Below are positions 24,975 through 32,731 of a stretch of DNA of 64,000 nucleotides, piece after piece (within the stretch, counting starts at the first letter, position 1; each line of letters opens with the position of its first letter). The DNA lies in contig CAVXZG010000015.1 of assembly GCA_963766375.1 (NCBI GenBank), forward strand, positions 62,001-126,000, written 5' to 3'. The position numbers and the translations under genes are program-made. The notes beneath the pieces were generated by a model. That model worked only from the letters and a program-made list of their open reading frames with translations. It was not told where the DNA came from and did not search any database. This DNA is from AC-32 sp963766375 (GTDB taxonomy: Bacteria; Actinomycetota; Thermoleophilia; Gaiellales; Gaiellaceae).

Positions 24975-24980
24975 TATCGT
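24975..24980 (+). promoter_or_regulatory. Putative -10 box, leaderless start of VOC gene
   Basis: TATCGT, 6 nt before ATG 24987. Confidence 0.45.
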
Positions 24981-24986
24981 CGCGCA

Positions 24987-25469
24987 ATGAGCATCGATCC
25001 CGGAGTCGACATCGGGCACGTCCACCTCAAGGTCGCTGACATCGACCGCTCGCTCGGCTTCTACCGCGACATCCTCGGCTTCGACGAGATGCAGCGCATG
25101 GGCGACGAGGCCGCGTTCCTCTCGGCGGGCGGTTACCACCACCACCTGGGGTTGAACACGTGGCAGTCGCGAGGTGGCTCCCCGCCTCCGCCCGGCACGA
25201 CCGGGCTCTTCCACGTCGCGATCCGCTACCCGGACCGCCGGACGCTCGGCGACGCCCTGCGGCGGCTCGCGGAGGCGGAGTGGCCGATCGACGGTGCCAC
25301 AGATCACGGCGTCTCCGAGGCGATCTACCTGCGCGACCCCGACGGCAACGGCGTCGAGCTCTACCGCGACCGCCCCGAGGAGGAGTGGCCGCGGCCCGCG
25401 AGCGGGGAGGGCGTGGCGATGCACAACGCGCCGCTCGACCTCGAGGCCTTGCTTCAAGAAGCGCAGTAG
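24987..25469 (+). CDS. VOC-superfamily protein (glyoxalase / extradiol dioxygenase fold)
   Basis: A 160-aa single-module VOC protein resembling the N-terminal half of CatE-type catechol dioxygenases. It starts DIGHVHLKVADIDRSLGFYR, with the first metal-ligand His in HVHLKV. It continues GYHHHLGLNTW, GLFHVAIRYPDRRTLGDAL (second His) and YLRDPDGNGVELY (Glu ligand), so a mononuclear metal site is intact. The substrate is unknown. ATG 24987 is supported by TATCGT 6 nt upstream. It lies 15 bp before the small gene at 25485. Confidence 0.82.
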   Translation: MSIDPGVDIGHVHLKVADIDRSLGFYRDILGFDEMQRMGDEAAFLSAGGYHHHLGLNTWQSRGGSPPPPGTTGLFHVAIRYPDRRTLGDALRRLAEAEWPIDGATDHGVSEAIYLRDPDGNGVELYRDRPEEEWPRPASGEGVAMHNAPLDLEALLQEAQ

Positions 25470-25470
25470 C

Positions 25471-25476
25471 TAGCAT
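25471..25476 (+). promoter_or_regulatory. Putative -10 box, leaderless start of the 76-aa gene / kor operon
   Basis: TAGCAT, 8 nt before ATG 25485, directly after the VOC stop. Confidence 0.4.
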
Positions 25477-25484
25477 CGACAGCT

Positions 25485-25715
25485 ATGGCCAAGGGGTATG
25501 CGGAAGGACCGGCGGCCGAGGAGGCCGAGCGTCGGCTCGCGGAGCTCGAGCGCGGCGGCGACGAGCCTGAGCGAGAGCTTCGCCTCGCCGTCTACGGCTC
25601 CACCGAGGACGAGCCGGAACGCCATTTTCTGGGCTGGCGGGACGAGGTCGATCCCGACGAGCTCTTCGTCTCCGGGAAGGCCTGGGGCATCAAGCTCGTC
25701 CGCGCTACGGTGTAG
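25485..25715 (+). CDS. Small acidic hypothetical protein (76 aa)
   Basis: A 76-aa charged protein: a helical N-terminus (EEAERRLAELERGGDEP), then ELRLAVYGSTEDEPERHFLG and a C-terminal half with short strands (GKAWGIKLVRATV). No known domain is recognised. It ends 3 bp before korA, so it is probably co-transcribed with the 2-oxoacid:ferredoxin oxidoreductase genes. Any role with them is inferred from position only. Confidence 0.65.
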   Translation: MAKGYAEGPAAEEAERRLAELERGGDEPERELRLAVYGSTEDEPERHFLGWRDEVDPDELFVSGKAWGIKLVRATV

Positions 25716-25718
25716 CCG

Positions 25719-27555
25719 ATGAGCAAGCAGGTCGAGCAGCTGGAGCAGGTGATCATCCGGTTCGCCGGCGACTCCGGCGACGGGATGCAGCTGACCGGCG
25801 GGCGCTTCACGAGCGAGACCGCGCTGCTCGGCAACGACATCTCGACGCTCCCGGACTTCCCCGCGGAGATCCGCGCGCCGGCCGGCTCGCTGCCCGGCGT
25901 CTCGGGCTTCCAGCTCCACTTCGCCGACCACGACATCCTCACTCCGGGTGACGCGCCCGACGTGCTCGTGGCGATGAACCCGGCGGCGCTGAAGACGAAC
26001 CTGCGCGACCTACCCAAGGGCGGCACGCTGATCGTCAACCGGGACGCCTTCACCGAGCGCAACCTCGAGAAGGCCGGCTACGCCGAGAGCCCGCTCGACG
26101 ACGGCTCGCTCGCCGAGTTCCACGTGCACGAGGTGCCCTTGACGACGCTGACGCTCGAGGCCCTCAAAGAGGTAGACGTGACCAAGCGCGAGGCGGAGCG
26201 CTCGAAGAACATGTTCGCGCTCGGCCTGATGTCCTGGCTTTACCACCGGCCGACCGACGGGACGATCGAATTCCTCGAGCGCAAGTTCGCCTCGAAGCCG
26301 ACGATCGCGGAGGCCAACGTCAAGGCCTTCAAGGCCGGGTGGGCCTACGGCGAGACCTCCGAGGACTTCGTCGTCTCCTACGAGGTCGCGCCCGCCGAGA
26401 TGGCGCCGGGCACCTACCGCAACATCACGGGCAACCAGGCGCTCGGGATGGGCCTGATCGCTGCGAGCGTCAAGAGCGGCCTGCCGCTCTTCCTCGGCGC
26501 CTACCCGATCACTCCGGCCTCGGAGATCCTCGAGAACCTCTCGCGTCACAAGCGCTTCGGCGTACGTACCTTCCAGGCCGAGGACGAGATCGCGGCGGTG
26601 GGAGCCGCCCTGGGCGCGAGCTTCGGCGGCGCGCTCGGCGTCTGCACCTCGAGTGGCCCCGGGGTCGTTCTGAAGAGCGAGACCGTGGGGCTCGCGGTCG
26701 CGCTCGAGCTGCCGCTCCTGATCCTCGACATCCAGCGAGCAGGCCCGTCGACCGGGATGCCGACCAAGCCCGAGCAGGCGGATCTCTTGATGGTGCTGTA
26801 CGGCCGCAACGCCGAGTCGCCGGTTCCGGTGGTGGCCGCGTCCACTCCGGGCGGCTGCTTCGCCGCGGCGCTGGAGGCGGCACGGCTCGCGCTCAAGTAC
26901 CGCACGCCGGTGTACCTGCTCTCCGACGCGTACCTGGCGAACGGCTCCGAGCCGTGGCTCCTGCCCGACGTGGACTCGCTGCCGGAGATCTCGGTCGATT
27001 TCGCGACCGAGCCGAACCGCGACGGCGAGTTCTGGCCTTACGTGCGCGACCCGGAGACCCTCGCGCGCGCGTGGGCCATTCCCGGCACGCCCGGGCTCGA
27101 GCACCGCCTCGGCGGCCTCGAGAAGCAGGACGAGACGGGCAACGTCTCCTACGACCCCGACAACCACGACCTGATGGTTCGGCTGCGGGCCCAGAAGATC
27201 GCGGGCATCGCCGCCGACATCCCCGAGCTCGAGGTGGACGACCCGGATGGCGCCGAGCCTGCTCGTGCTCGGCTGGGGCGGCACCTACGGATCGATCACC
27301 TCCGCCGTGCGACGGCTGCGCAAGCAGGGGAAGCACGTCGCTCAGGCCCACCTGACCCACCTGAACCCATTCCCGCGCAACACCGGCGAGGTGCTGGCGA
27401 GCTACGACCGCGTGCTCGTGCCGGAGATGAACCTCGGCCAGCTGCTCAAGCTCGTGCGCGCGGAGTTCCTGGTGGACGCGGTCGGCTACAACCAGGTGCG
27501 CGGCCAGCCCTTCCGCTCGGACGAGCTCGCGGCCGCGATGGAGGCGATGGTGTGA
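25719..27555 (+). CDS. korA: 2-oxoacid:ferredoxin oxidoreductase, fused gamma-alpha subunit (KorA), frameshifted
   Basis: The large subunit, about 612 aa, of an enzyme that oxidatively decarboxylates 2-oxoglutarate (or a related 2-oxoacid) to the CoA thioester with ferredoxin. The gamma domain comes first: VIIRFAGDSGDGMQLTGGRF and LPDFPAEIRAPAGSLPGVSG. The alpha/pyrimidine domain follows: GAYPITPASEILENLS, FQAEDEIAAVGAALGASFGG, TSSGPGVVLKSE and RAGPSTGMPTKPEQADL. At about 27246 the frame shifts (one extra G in GGATGG). The last domain, LLVLGWGGTYGSI to PEMNLGQLLKLVRAEF, is in the next frame. It overlaps korB by four bases (GTGA). Confidence 0.88.
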
Positions 27556-28568
27556 CCGAAAACGGCAACGGCCACGCGCTGAGCGCGAAGGACTTCAAGA
27601 CCGACCAGGAAGTGCGCTGGTGCCCGGGCTGCGGCGACTACGCGATCCTCGCCGCGGTGCAGGGCTTCCTGCCGGAGCTCGACGTGCCGAGGGAGCGCAC
27701 GGTCTTCATCTCCGGGATCGGCTGCGCGGCGCGGTTCCCGTACTACGTTCAGACCTACGGCATCCACTCGATCCACGGGCGCGCGCCCGCGATCGCGACC
27801 GGGCTCGCGCTGGCACGGCAGGACCTCTCCGTCTGGGTCGTGACCGGCGACGGCGACGCGCTCTCGATCGGCGGCAACCACCTGATCCACGCGCTGCGCC
27901 GCAACGTGAACGTGAAGATCCTGATGTTCAACAACCAGATCTACGGGCTCACGAAGGGTCAGTACTCGCCGACCTCGCCGCTCGGGACGGTGAACAAGAC
28001 GACGCCGATGGGCTCGGTGGACTGGCCGTTCAACCCGGTGGCGCTGGCGCTCGGCGCCGAGGCGAGCTTCGTCGGGCGCTCGATCGACACCGATCGAACT
28101 CACCTGACCGAGACCCTGCGCCGCGCGGCCAAGCACCCGGGCGCCGCCTTCGTCGAGATCTACCAGAACTGCAACGTCTACAACGACGGCGCGTTCGACG
28201 CGGTGCGCGAGCAGAAGGAGAACCGGATCCGCCTCGAGCACGGCAAGCCGATCCGCTTTGGTGCCGAGGAAGAGCGCGGCGTGCGGCTACGTCCCGACGG
28301 CTCGGCGGAGCTCGTCGAGGTAGCCGAGGCCGGGGAGGACGCGTTGCTCGTGCACGACGAGCACCTGGAGTCGCCGAGCCTGGCCTCCGCGCTGGCCCGT
28401 CTCTCGCACACGCCGCACGGCCCGACCCCGATCGGCGTCTTCCGCGACGTCGAGCGCCCGGTCTACGACCGCCTGATGACCGAGCAGCTGGAAACCGCGC
28501 GAGCCGAGCAAGGCGAGGGCGACCTGGCCGAGCTCCTGCACGCCGGCGACACCTGGACGATCGAGTAG
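27552..28568 (+). CDS. korB: 2-oxoacid:ferredoxin oxidoreductase beta subunit (KorB)
   Basis: A 338-aa TPP-binding subunit paired with KorA. It has the cluster/TPP motif EVRWCPGCGDYAILAAVQ (CPGCG at about residue 20), ISGIGCAARFPYYVQTYG, HSIHGRAPAIATGLALA, the TPP signature VTGDGDALSIGGNHLIHALR and FNNQIYGLTKGQYSPTSPLG. The C-terminal extension (residues about 230-338) with EHGKPIRFGAEEERGVRL is usual for the KorB family. GTG 27552 overlaps the korA stop. Together they link the TCA cycle to ferredoxin pools. Confidence 0.92.
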   Translation: MTENGNGHALSAKDFKTDQEVRWCPGCGDYAILAAVQGFLPELDVPRERTVFISGIGCAARFPYYVQTYGIHSIHGRAPAIATGLALARQDLSVWVVTGDGDALSIGGNHLIHALRRNVNVKILMFNNQIYGLTKGQYSPTSPLGTVNKTTPMGSVDWPFNPVALALGAEASFVGRSIDTDRTHLTETLRRAAKHPGAAFVEIYQNCNVYNDGAFDAVREQKENRIRLEHGKPIRFGAEEERGVRLRPDGSAELVEVAEAGEDALLVHDEHLESPSLASALARLSHTPHGPTPIGVFRDVERPVYDRLMTEQLETARAEQGEGDLAELLHAGDTWTIE

Positions 28569-28572
28569 GCCG

Positions 28573-28913
28573 TTAGAGGGATTGCCAGTACTTGCGCTCG
28601 TCGGCTGCCGAGTAGAGGTAGAGGGCGAGCCCGGCGACCGCCGCGAAGCCGCCGATGATCGCCCAGTTCCAGGCGCCAAGGCTCCGATCGAGGACGATCG
28701 AGACCATCAGCAGGGGGAAGTAGACCCACAGGACCGAGAGGCCGAAGCCGCAGAAGAGGCACGCGGCGAAGAGCTTGCACGCCGGTGGCGGCCGACCGGG
28801 ATCAGCAGGTCGCGCTGGCTCACCTGCTTCGGGCGGAGCGCGCTCCAGCGGGTCGCCGGCCGGTCCTCTGCCTCGGTCAGGTCGCGCTTGTATCTGCGCC
28901 ACGAGTCGACCAC
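28573..28913 (-). CDS. Small two-TM membrane protein, frameshifted near 28795
   Basis: A reconstructed protein of about 113 aa. The N-terminal half is charged (MVDSWRRYKRDLTEAEDRPA, then ALRPKQVSQRDLLIPVG). After a one-base shift near 28795 (CC where CCC is expected), the C-terminal half has two hydrophobic helices (LFAACLFCGFGLSVLWVYFP and WAIIGGFAAVAGLALYLYS) and ends DERKYWQSL. No known function. GTG 28913 is supported by TAAGCT 6 nt upstream. It is convergent with korB, 4 bp away. Confidence 0.65.
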
Positions 28914-28919
28914 GCACCG

Positions 28920-28925
28920 AGCTTA
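28920..28925 (-). promoter_or_regulatory. Putative -10 box, leaderless start of the small membrane protein
   Basis: TAAGCT on the minus strand, 6 nt before GTG 28913. Confidence 0.4.
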
Positions 28926-29011
28926 CCGAGCGGCTCACCCGGGTAAAAGCAAGTGATGGCGAACCCGCTCGACGACCCGAACGATCGGCGTCGTCGCTGG
29001 CGGCGAGCGTC

Positions 29012-29857
29012 GTGACCTCGACGGAAGGCCGGCTGCCGTTTCGCGGCTACGACACGTGGTACCGCGTCGTGGGCGAAGTCGAGCAGCGAGGTCGCATGCC
29101 GCTTCTCGCCCTCCACGGCGGCCCGGGGGGCTCGCACGATCCGCTCGAAGGGCTCGGGGCGCTGGCCGAGCAAGGTCGGCGCGTCGTCTTCTACGACCAG
29201 CTCGGCGGCGGCGACTCGGACAAGCCGGACGACCCGTCCCTCTGGACCGTCGAGACCTTCCTCGAGCAGCTCCGCTCGGTGCGCGAGGGCCTCGGGCTCG
29301 AGCGGCTGCACCTCTTCGGCTCCTCCTGGGGCGGGATGCTGGCGCTCGAATATGCGCTCACCAAGCCGGAAGGGCTCGTGAGCCTCGTGCTCAACTCGAC
29401 GCCGACGAGCGCACCACGCTGGGCGAAGGAGACGCGGAGGCTGCACGACGAGCTGCCGTCGGGCCTCGACGAGAAGGCGGCGCAGCAGGAGTTCTGGCGC
29501 CGGCACGTCTGCCGCATCGAGCCCGAGCCCGAAGCGCTCGGCCGCACGCGCGCGAAGTTCGGGACGCAGGTCTACGAGACGATGTGGGGCCCGAACGAGT
29601 TCACCGTCACCGGCACGCTCAGAGACTGGGACGTGATCGACCGGCTCGGCGAGATCGAGGTGCCGACGCTGATCACCTCGGGCCGCTACGACGAATGCAC
29701 CCCGGCGCTGGTGGAGCCGCTGCACGAGGGCATCGCGGGCTCCAAATGGGTGGTCTTCGAGGAGAGCTCGCACACCTCGCTGCTGGAGGAGCCGGAGCGC
29801 TACCTCGAGGTGATCGGCGGCTTCCTCGAGCGCGTGGAGAATCACGCGAGCGCCTGA
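29012..29857 (+). CDS. Proline iminopeptidase-type alpha/beta hydrolase (S33)
   Basis: A 281-aa alpha/beta hydrolase. Oxyanion-hole loop: LLALHGGPGGSHDPLEGLG (HGGPG is characteristic of proline iminopeptidases). YDQLGGGDSDKP follows. The nucleophile elbow is LFGSSWGGMLALEYAL (Ser at about 105). The late acid and His are in TSGRYDECTP and EESSHTSLLEEPERY. It would release N-terminal proline or hydrolyse amides; the exact substrate is unknown. GTG 29012 overlaps the TGA of a 19-codon upstream ORF (28956-29015), which could couple translation. The 3' end overlaps tauE by 16 bp. Confidence 0.85.
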   Translation: MTSTEGRLPFRGYDTWYRVVGEVEQRGRMPLLALHGGPGGSHDPLEGLGALAEQGRRVVFYDQLGGGDSDKPDDPSLWTVETFLEQLRSVREGLGLERLHLFGSSWGGMLALEYALTKPEGLVSLVLNSTPTSAPRWAKETRRLHDELPSGLDEKAAQQEFWRRHVCRIEPEPEALGRTRAKFGTQVYETMWGPNEFTVTGTLRDWDVIDRLGEIEVPTLITSGRYDECTPALVEPLHEGIAGSKWVVFEESSHTSLLEEPERYLEVIGGFLERVENHASA

Positions 29858-30591
29858 ATCGCCGCTGCCGTCCCCGCCACGAGCAGCACCGCGCCGATCG
29901 CCCGCACGAGCGCCTGCTCCGAGAGGCGGCCGGTAAGACGGGCTCCGATCAGCGCGCCCGGGACCGAAGCGACGCCGCCGACGAGGATCAGCCGCCAGTC
30001 AGGAGCCGCCGAGGGCAGGTGGCCCACGAGTCCGGCGATGCCGACGCAGACCCCGACCGCGAGGTTCGTCCCCACCGCGCGGGCCGGAGGCTCGCCGACG
30101 AGCCGCAGCAACGCAGGCATCCGCAGCGAGCCGAGGATCAGGCCGACGAAGCCGCCGAGCAGTCCGATGACGGCGCCGGAAAGGATCGCGGCGCCGACGT
30201 GCGGGCCTTCTCGCGTCCGGCCAGGTGCCGGCCGGCGGAAGAGGAGGTCGAGCCCGCTGTAGAGCAGCACCGCGGCGATTGCCAGCAGGAGCGCCGTCTC
30301 GGAGACCCTTCCGGAGAGATAACCGCCGACGAGCGCGCCCACGATCGAGGGCGGGGCCATCCAGGCGAAGAGCCGCCAGTTGATCCGCCCGGCACGCACG
30401 TGGGTCGTGGCCGCCGTCGCCGCCGCGATTCCCGAGACCGCGATGTTCGCCCCGCCCGCCGCCGCCGGTGACGAGGCCGCCGCAACGAAGAGCGGCAGGC
30501 GCAGGTTCCCGAGCACCAGGCCGACGGCACCGCCCGCGACGGCCACGACGAACGACCAAACGGCGACCGCGATCAGCTCGAGCTCGCTCAT
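29842..30591 (-). CDS. TauE/SafE-family membrane permease
   Basis: A 249-aa membrane protein with about eight helices in two related halves, as in TauE/SafE (DUF81) sulfite and organosulfonate exporters. The half repeats are visible as AVGLVLGNLRLPLFVAAASS (N-terminal) and GFVGLILGSLRMPALLRLVG (C-terminal), each followed by a Gly-rich helix (GGANIAVSG; VGTNLAVGVCVG). The transported anion is unknown. ATG 30591 has TAGGGT 7 nt upstream. It is downstream of the RTX gene but separated by a terminator. Confidence 0.83.
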   Translation of the reverse strand: MSELELIAVAVWSFVVAVAGGAVGLVLGNLRLPLFVAAASSPAAAGGANIAVSGIAAATAATTHVRAGRINWRLFAWMAPPSIVGALVGGYLSGRVSETALLLAIAAVLLYSGLDLLFRRPAPGRTREGPHVGAAILSGAVIGLLGGFVGLILGSLRMPALLRLVGEPPARAVGTNLAVGVCVGIAGLVGHLPSAAPDWRLILVGGVASVPGALIGARLTGRLSEQALVRAIGAVLLVAGTAAAIQALA

Positions 30592-30598
30592 CGGCGCG

Positions 30599-30604
30599 AC
30601 CCTA
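30599..30604 (-). promoter_or_regulatory. Putative -10 box, leaderless start of tauE-like gene
   Basis: TAGGGT on the minus strand, 7 nt before ATG 30591, just after the terminator hairpin. Confidence 0.5.
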
Positions 30605-30611
30605 CAAAGGG

Positions 30612-30638
30612 CGAGGCCCGCCGGCGTGGCGGGCCTCG
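30612..30638 (-). terminator. Terminator after the RTX gene
   Basis: An 11-bp perfect stem (30612-30622 with 30628-30638), 5-nt loop, followed leftward by CCTTTGTAGG. The U tract is short. Confidence 0.6.
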
Positions 30639-30666
30639 GGAGAGCTGCTACTGAGCGAAGGGAGAG

Positions 30667-31278
30667 CTAGTCGGAGCCGATCGAGACGGTCTTGAGGATC
30701 TCGCAGTTGACCGTCACGTCCGACTCGCCGGCGCGGAGCCACGCGACGTCGCGATCGCCCGCACCGCAGTCCAGCGTGTCCACCTGGCCGTCGGGCGCGA
30801 GCGCATGCAGCACGTCGTTGCCGTCGCCCCCGTTCTCGTGGTCGATCCCGCGGCCGCCCCAGAGGAAGTCGCGCCCGGGGCCACCGTTGACGGTGTCGTC
30901 GCCGGGGCCGCCGTGGAGCCGATTGCGGCCGGAGTTGCCGGCGTTGAGCGTGTCGTTGCCCTCGCCACCCCAGATCACGGCGCCGTCGTCGCCGGCGCTG
31001 AGCGTGTCGTTTCCGGGCCCCCCGAAGAGCCGGTCGAACTGCGCTCCGCCGTCGACGGTGTCGTTGTCCTTGCCGGAGTAGACGATGTCGTGCCCCTCGC
31101 CGGTCGAGACCTGGTCGTTGCCGGCGAAGGAGAGAACGAAGTCGGGCCGGGCGGTGCCCGCGATCACGTCGTCTCCGCGCGTCCCGCGGATGACGTTGAA
31201 CCAGCGAGCGCCCGCGACGCCGGTCACGGCGAGGCCGAGGCCGAGCGCGAGCGTGAGGAGAATGAGCTTCCGTGCCAT
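30667..31278 (-). CDS. Secreted RTX (hemolysin-type Ca-binding repeat) protein
   Basis: A 203-aa protein with a signal peptide (LILLTLALGLGLAVTGVAGA). About seven nonapeptide-type GGxGxD repeats follow from residue 32, such as GTRGDDVIAGTARPD, FGGPGNDTLSAGDDG, WGGEGNDTLNAG, HGGPGDDTVNGGPGRDFLWG and GGDGNDVLHALA. These form a calcium-binding parallel beta-roll outside the cell. A short C-terminal cap holds two Cys (LDCGAGDRD, VNCEIL). Export is by Sec, as judged from the signal, and no type I secretion genes are near. The ATG follows the SD ggaggtacg. It shares an upstream 14-bp motif with the gene at 32728. Confidence 0.85.
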   Translation of the reverse strand: MARKLILLTLALGLGLAVTGVAGARWFNVIRGTRGDDVIAGTARPDFVLSFAGNDQVSTGEGHDIVYSGKDNDTVDGGAQFDRLFGGPGNDTLSAGDDGAVIWGGEGNDTLNAGNSGRNRLHGGPGDDTVNGGPGRDFLWGGRGIDHENGGDGNDVLHALAPDGQVDTLDCGAGDRDVAWLRAGESDVTVNCEILKTVSIGSD

Positions 31279-31429
31279 TGGACGTACCTCCGTAGAGAGC
31301 CTGCTTGAACGCAGTAAAGGCGCCGCCGGTTAGGGCGCCGTAGGTGAATTGGAAGGATTCTTTGAGGACGAAGTTCGGGTTTTGCGGTCGGCGCGGTTCG
31401 GGTTGCCTCGAAGAGGCAATAGAGCGGCG
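31279..31429. promoter_or_regulatory. Divergent control region of RTX and PASTA genes
   Basis: This region carries ACGCAGTAAAGGCG (31310-31323), which recurs at 33923-33936 upstream of the Pro/Glu-rich gene. Next to it is a GGCGCC inverted repeat (31319-31324 and 31335-31340). On the minus strand both copies read as a hairpin followed by CGCCTTTACTGCGT. A shared regulator site or RNA element is possible. Confidence 0.35.
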
Positions 31430-32731
31430 ATGAGATTCCGACCGCCATTCCGGCGCCGGCCGGCTCCCTCACGCCGCGTCGCCGAAGCCGAGACGGTCGT
31501 CGAGGGAGTGCCTCCCGGTGAGGTTGTCGAGGAAGAGGTTCTCGAGCCGCCACCTCCTCCTCCACGCGGGCCTTTGGTCTGGCCCTGGCTGCTCGTGCTG
31601 CTGCTGCTCGTCATCGGCGGCCTGGTCGCGCTCTGGCTGCTGACGCACGACGACGACAAGAAGAGCAGCAACTCAGTGGTCGTCCCGAACGTGATCGGGC
31701 AGTCACAGTCGACAGCCGTCGAACGCGTCAATCGCCGGGGGCTCATCGCGCGAGTGGTGACCAAGCGCAGCGACTCCCCGGCGGGCAAGGTCTTTGCCGA
31801 GGAGCCGGGCGCGGGCACTCAGGTCGCCCGCAAGTCGGTCGTGAAGCTCTCGGTCTCCGCAGCCAACGTCGTTGCGGTGCTGAACGTGGTCGGGAATTCT
31901 GCGACGGCAGCGACGGCCGAATTGCGCGCGCAAGGTCTGGCGGTCGGGACCTCCAGCGTGGCCTCGAGCAAGCCGCGCGGAACCGTACTGAGCCAGAGCC
32001 CGGCCGCAGGAGTGAAGGTCGCGAAGGGCTCGACGGTCGTGATCCGAGTCTCGCGCGGGATGGTGAGCGTCCCGGACGTGGTCGGCCAGACGCGGGGCAC
32101 CGCGGTATCCGCGATCCGCGCGGCCGGGCTGGCCCCGCAGGCCTTCACCGTTCCCTCGGCTCAGCCCAAGGGGACGGTTGTGTCCCAGAGCCCGCAGGTC
32201 GGCAAGCGCGTCCCCGGCGGCTCCAAGGTGCGACTGAACATCTCGAGCGGCCAGACATCCGGCGGGGTGCCACCGCCTCCGCCGCCACCTCCGCCTCCGC
32301 CGGGGACGAAGCCGGCGACCGTGACGGTGCCCGACGTCACGGGCCGGGCGCAGGAGGCCGCGCAGCGGCAGCTCAACTCGGCGGGCCTCAAGGCGGGCGT
32401 CGTCTACGTGCCGTCAGATCAGCCCGAGGGAACGGTCGTCTCGCAGTCGCCCGAGGGCAGGCACGACCCAGAAGCGGGGCGCGCGGATCCAGCTCAACGT
32501 CTCGCTCGGCCCGAGCCCCGGCGAGCAGCGGGCCGTGCCCGACGTGCTGGGAGCCAGGACCCCGCCGCCGCGAAGACGAAGCTCGAGAGCGCCGGGTTCA
32601 AGGTGCAGACGCTGCCGCAGGGCGTGACCGATGCGAACCAGATCGGCACCGTCGTTGACGAGCAGCCGGCGGGCGGTAGGCGTGCGCCGGTCGGCTCGAC
32701 CGTGACGATCTACGTCGGGCGCCGCGCTTAG
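31430..32731 (+). CDS. Membrane-anchored PASTA-domain protein (no kinase), two compensating frameshifts
   Basis: About 433 aa: a cytoplasmic Arg/Pro-rich N-terminus, one TM helix (WPWLLVLLLLVIGGLVALWL, residue about 50) and then extracytoplasmic PASTA domains. Three are clear: VVVPNVIGQSQSTAVERVN, VLNVVGNSATAATAELRAQG and SVPDVVGQTRGTAVSAIRAAG. An 11-residue Pro run follows, then VTVPDVTGRAQEAAQRQLNS and a last one split by shifts. An extra G near 32452 and a missing C near 32550 put about 33 codons out of frame. Corrected, they read IQLNVSLGPSPGEQ and VPDVLG. PASTA domains usually bind muropeptides on Ser/Thr kinases or PBPs; here no catalytic domain is attached. Confidence 0.82.
   Translation: MRFRPPFRRRPAPSRRVAEAETVVEGVPPGEVVEEEVLEPPPPPPRGPLVWPWLLVLLLLVIGGLVALWLLTHDDDKKSSNSVVVPNVIGQSQSTAVERVNRRGLIARVVTKRSDSPAGKVFAEEPGAGTQVARKSVVKLSVSAANVVAVLNVVGNSATAATAELRAQGLAVGTSSVASSKPRGTVLSQSPAAGVKVAKGSTVVIRVSRGMVSVPDVVGQTRGTAVSAIRAAGLAPQAFTVPSAQPKGTVVSQSPQVGKRVPGGSKVRLNISSGQTSGGVPPPPPPPPPPPGTKPATVTVPDVTGRAQEAAQRQLNSAGLKAGVVYVPSDQPEGTVVSQSPEGRHDPEAGRADPAQRLARPEPRRAAGRARRAGSQDPAAAKTKLESAGFKVQTLPQGVTDANQIGTVVDEQPAGGRRAPVGSTVTIYVGRRA

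Noticed and set aside
31430..32731. Ser/Thr kinase (PknB) gene
   Set aside because: PASTA domains and a TM are present, but there is no kinase domain upstream; the N-terminus is only about 50 residues.
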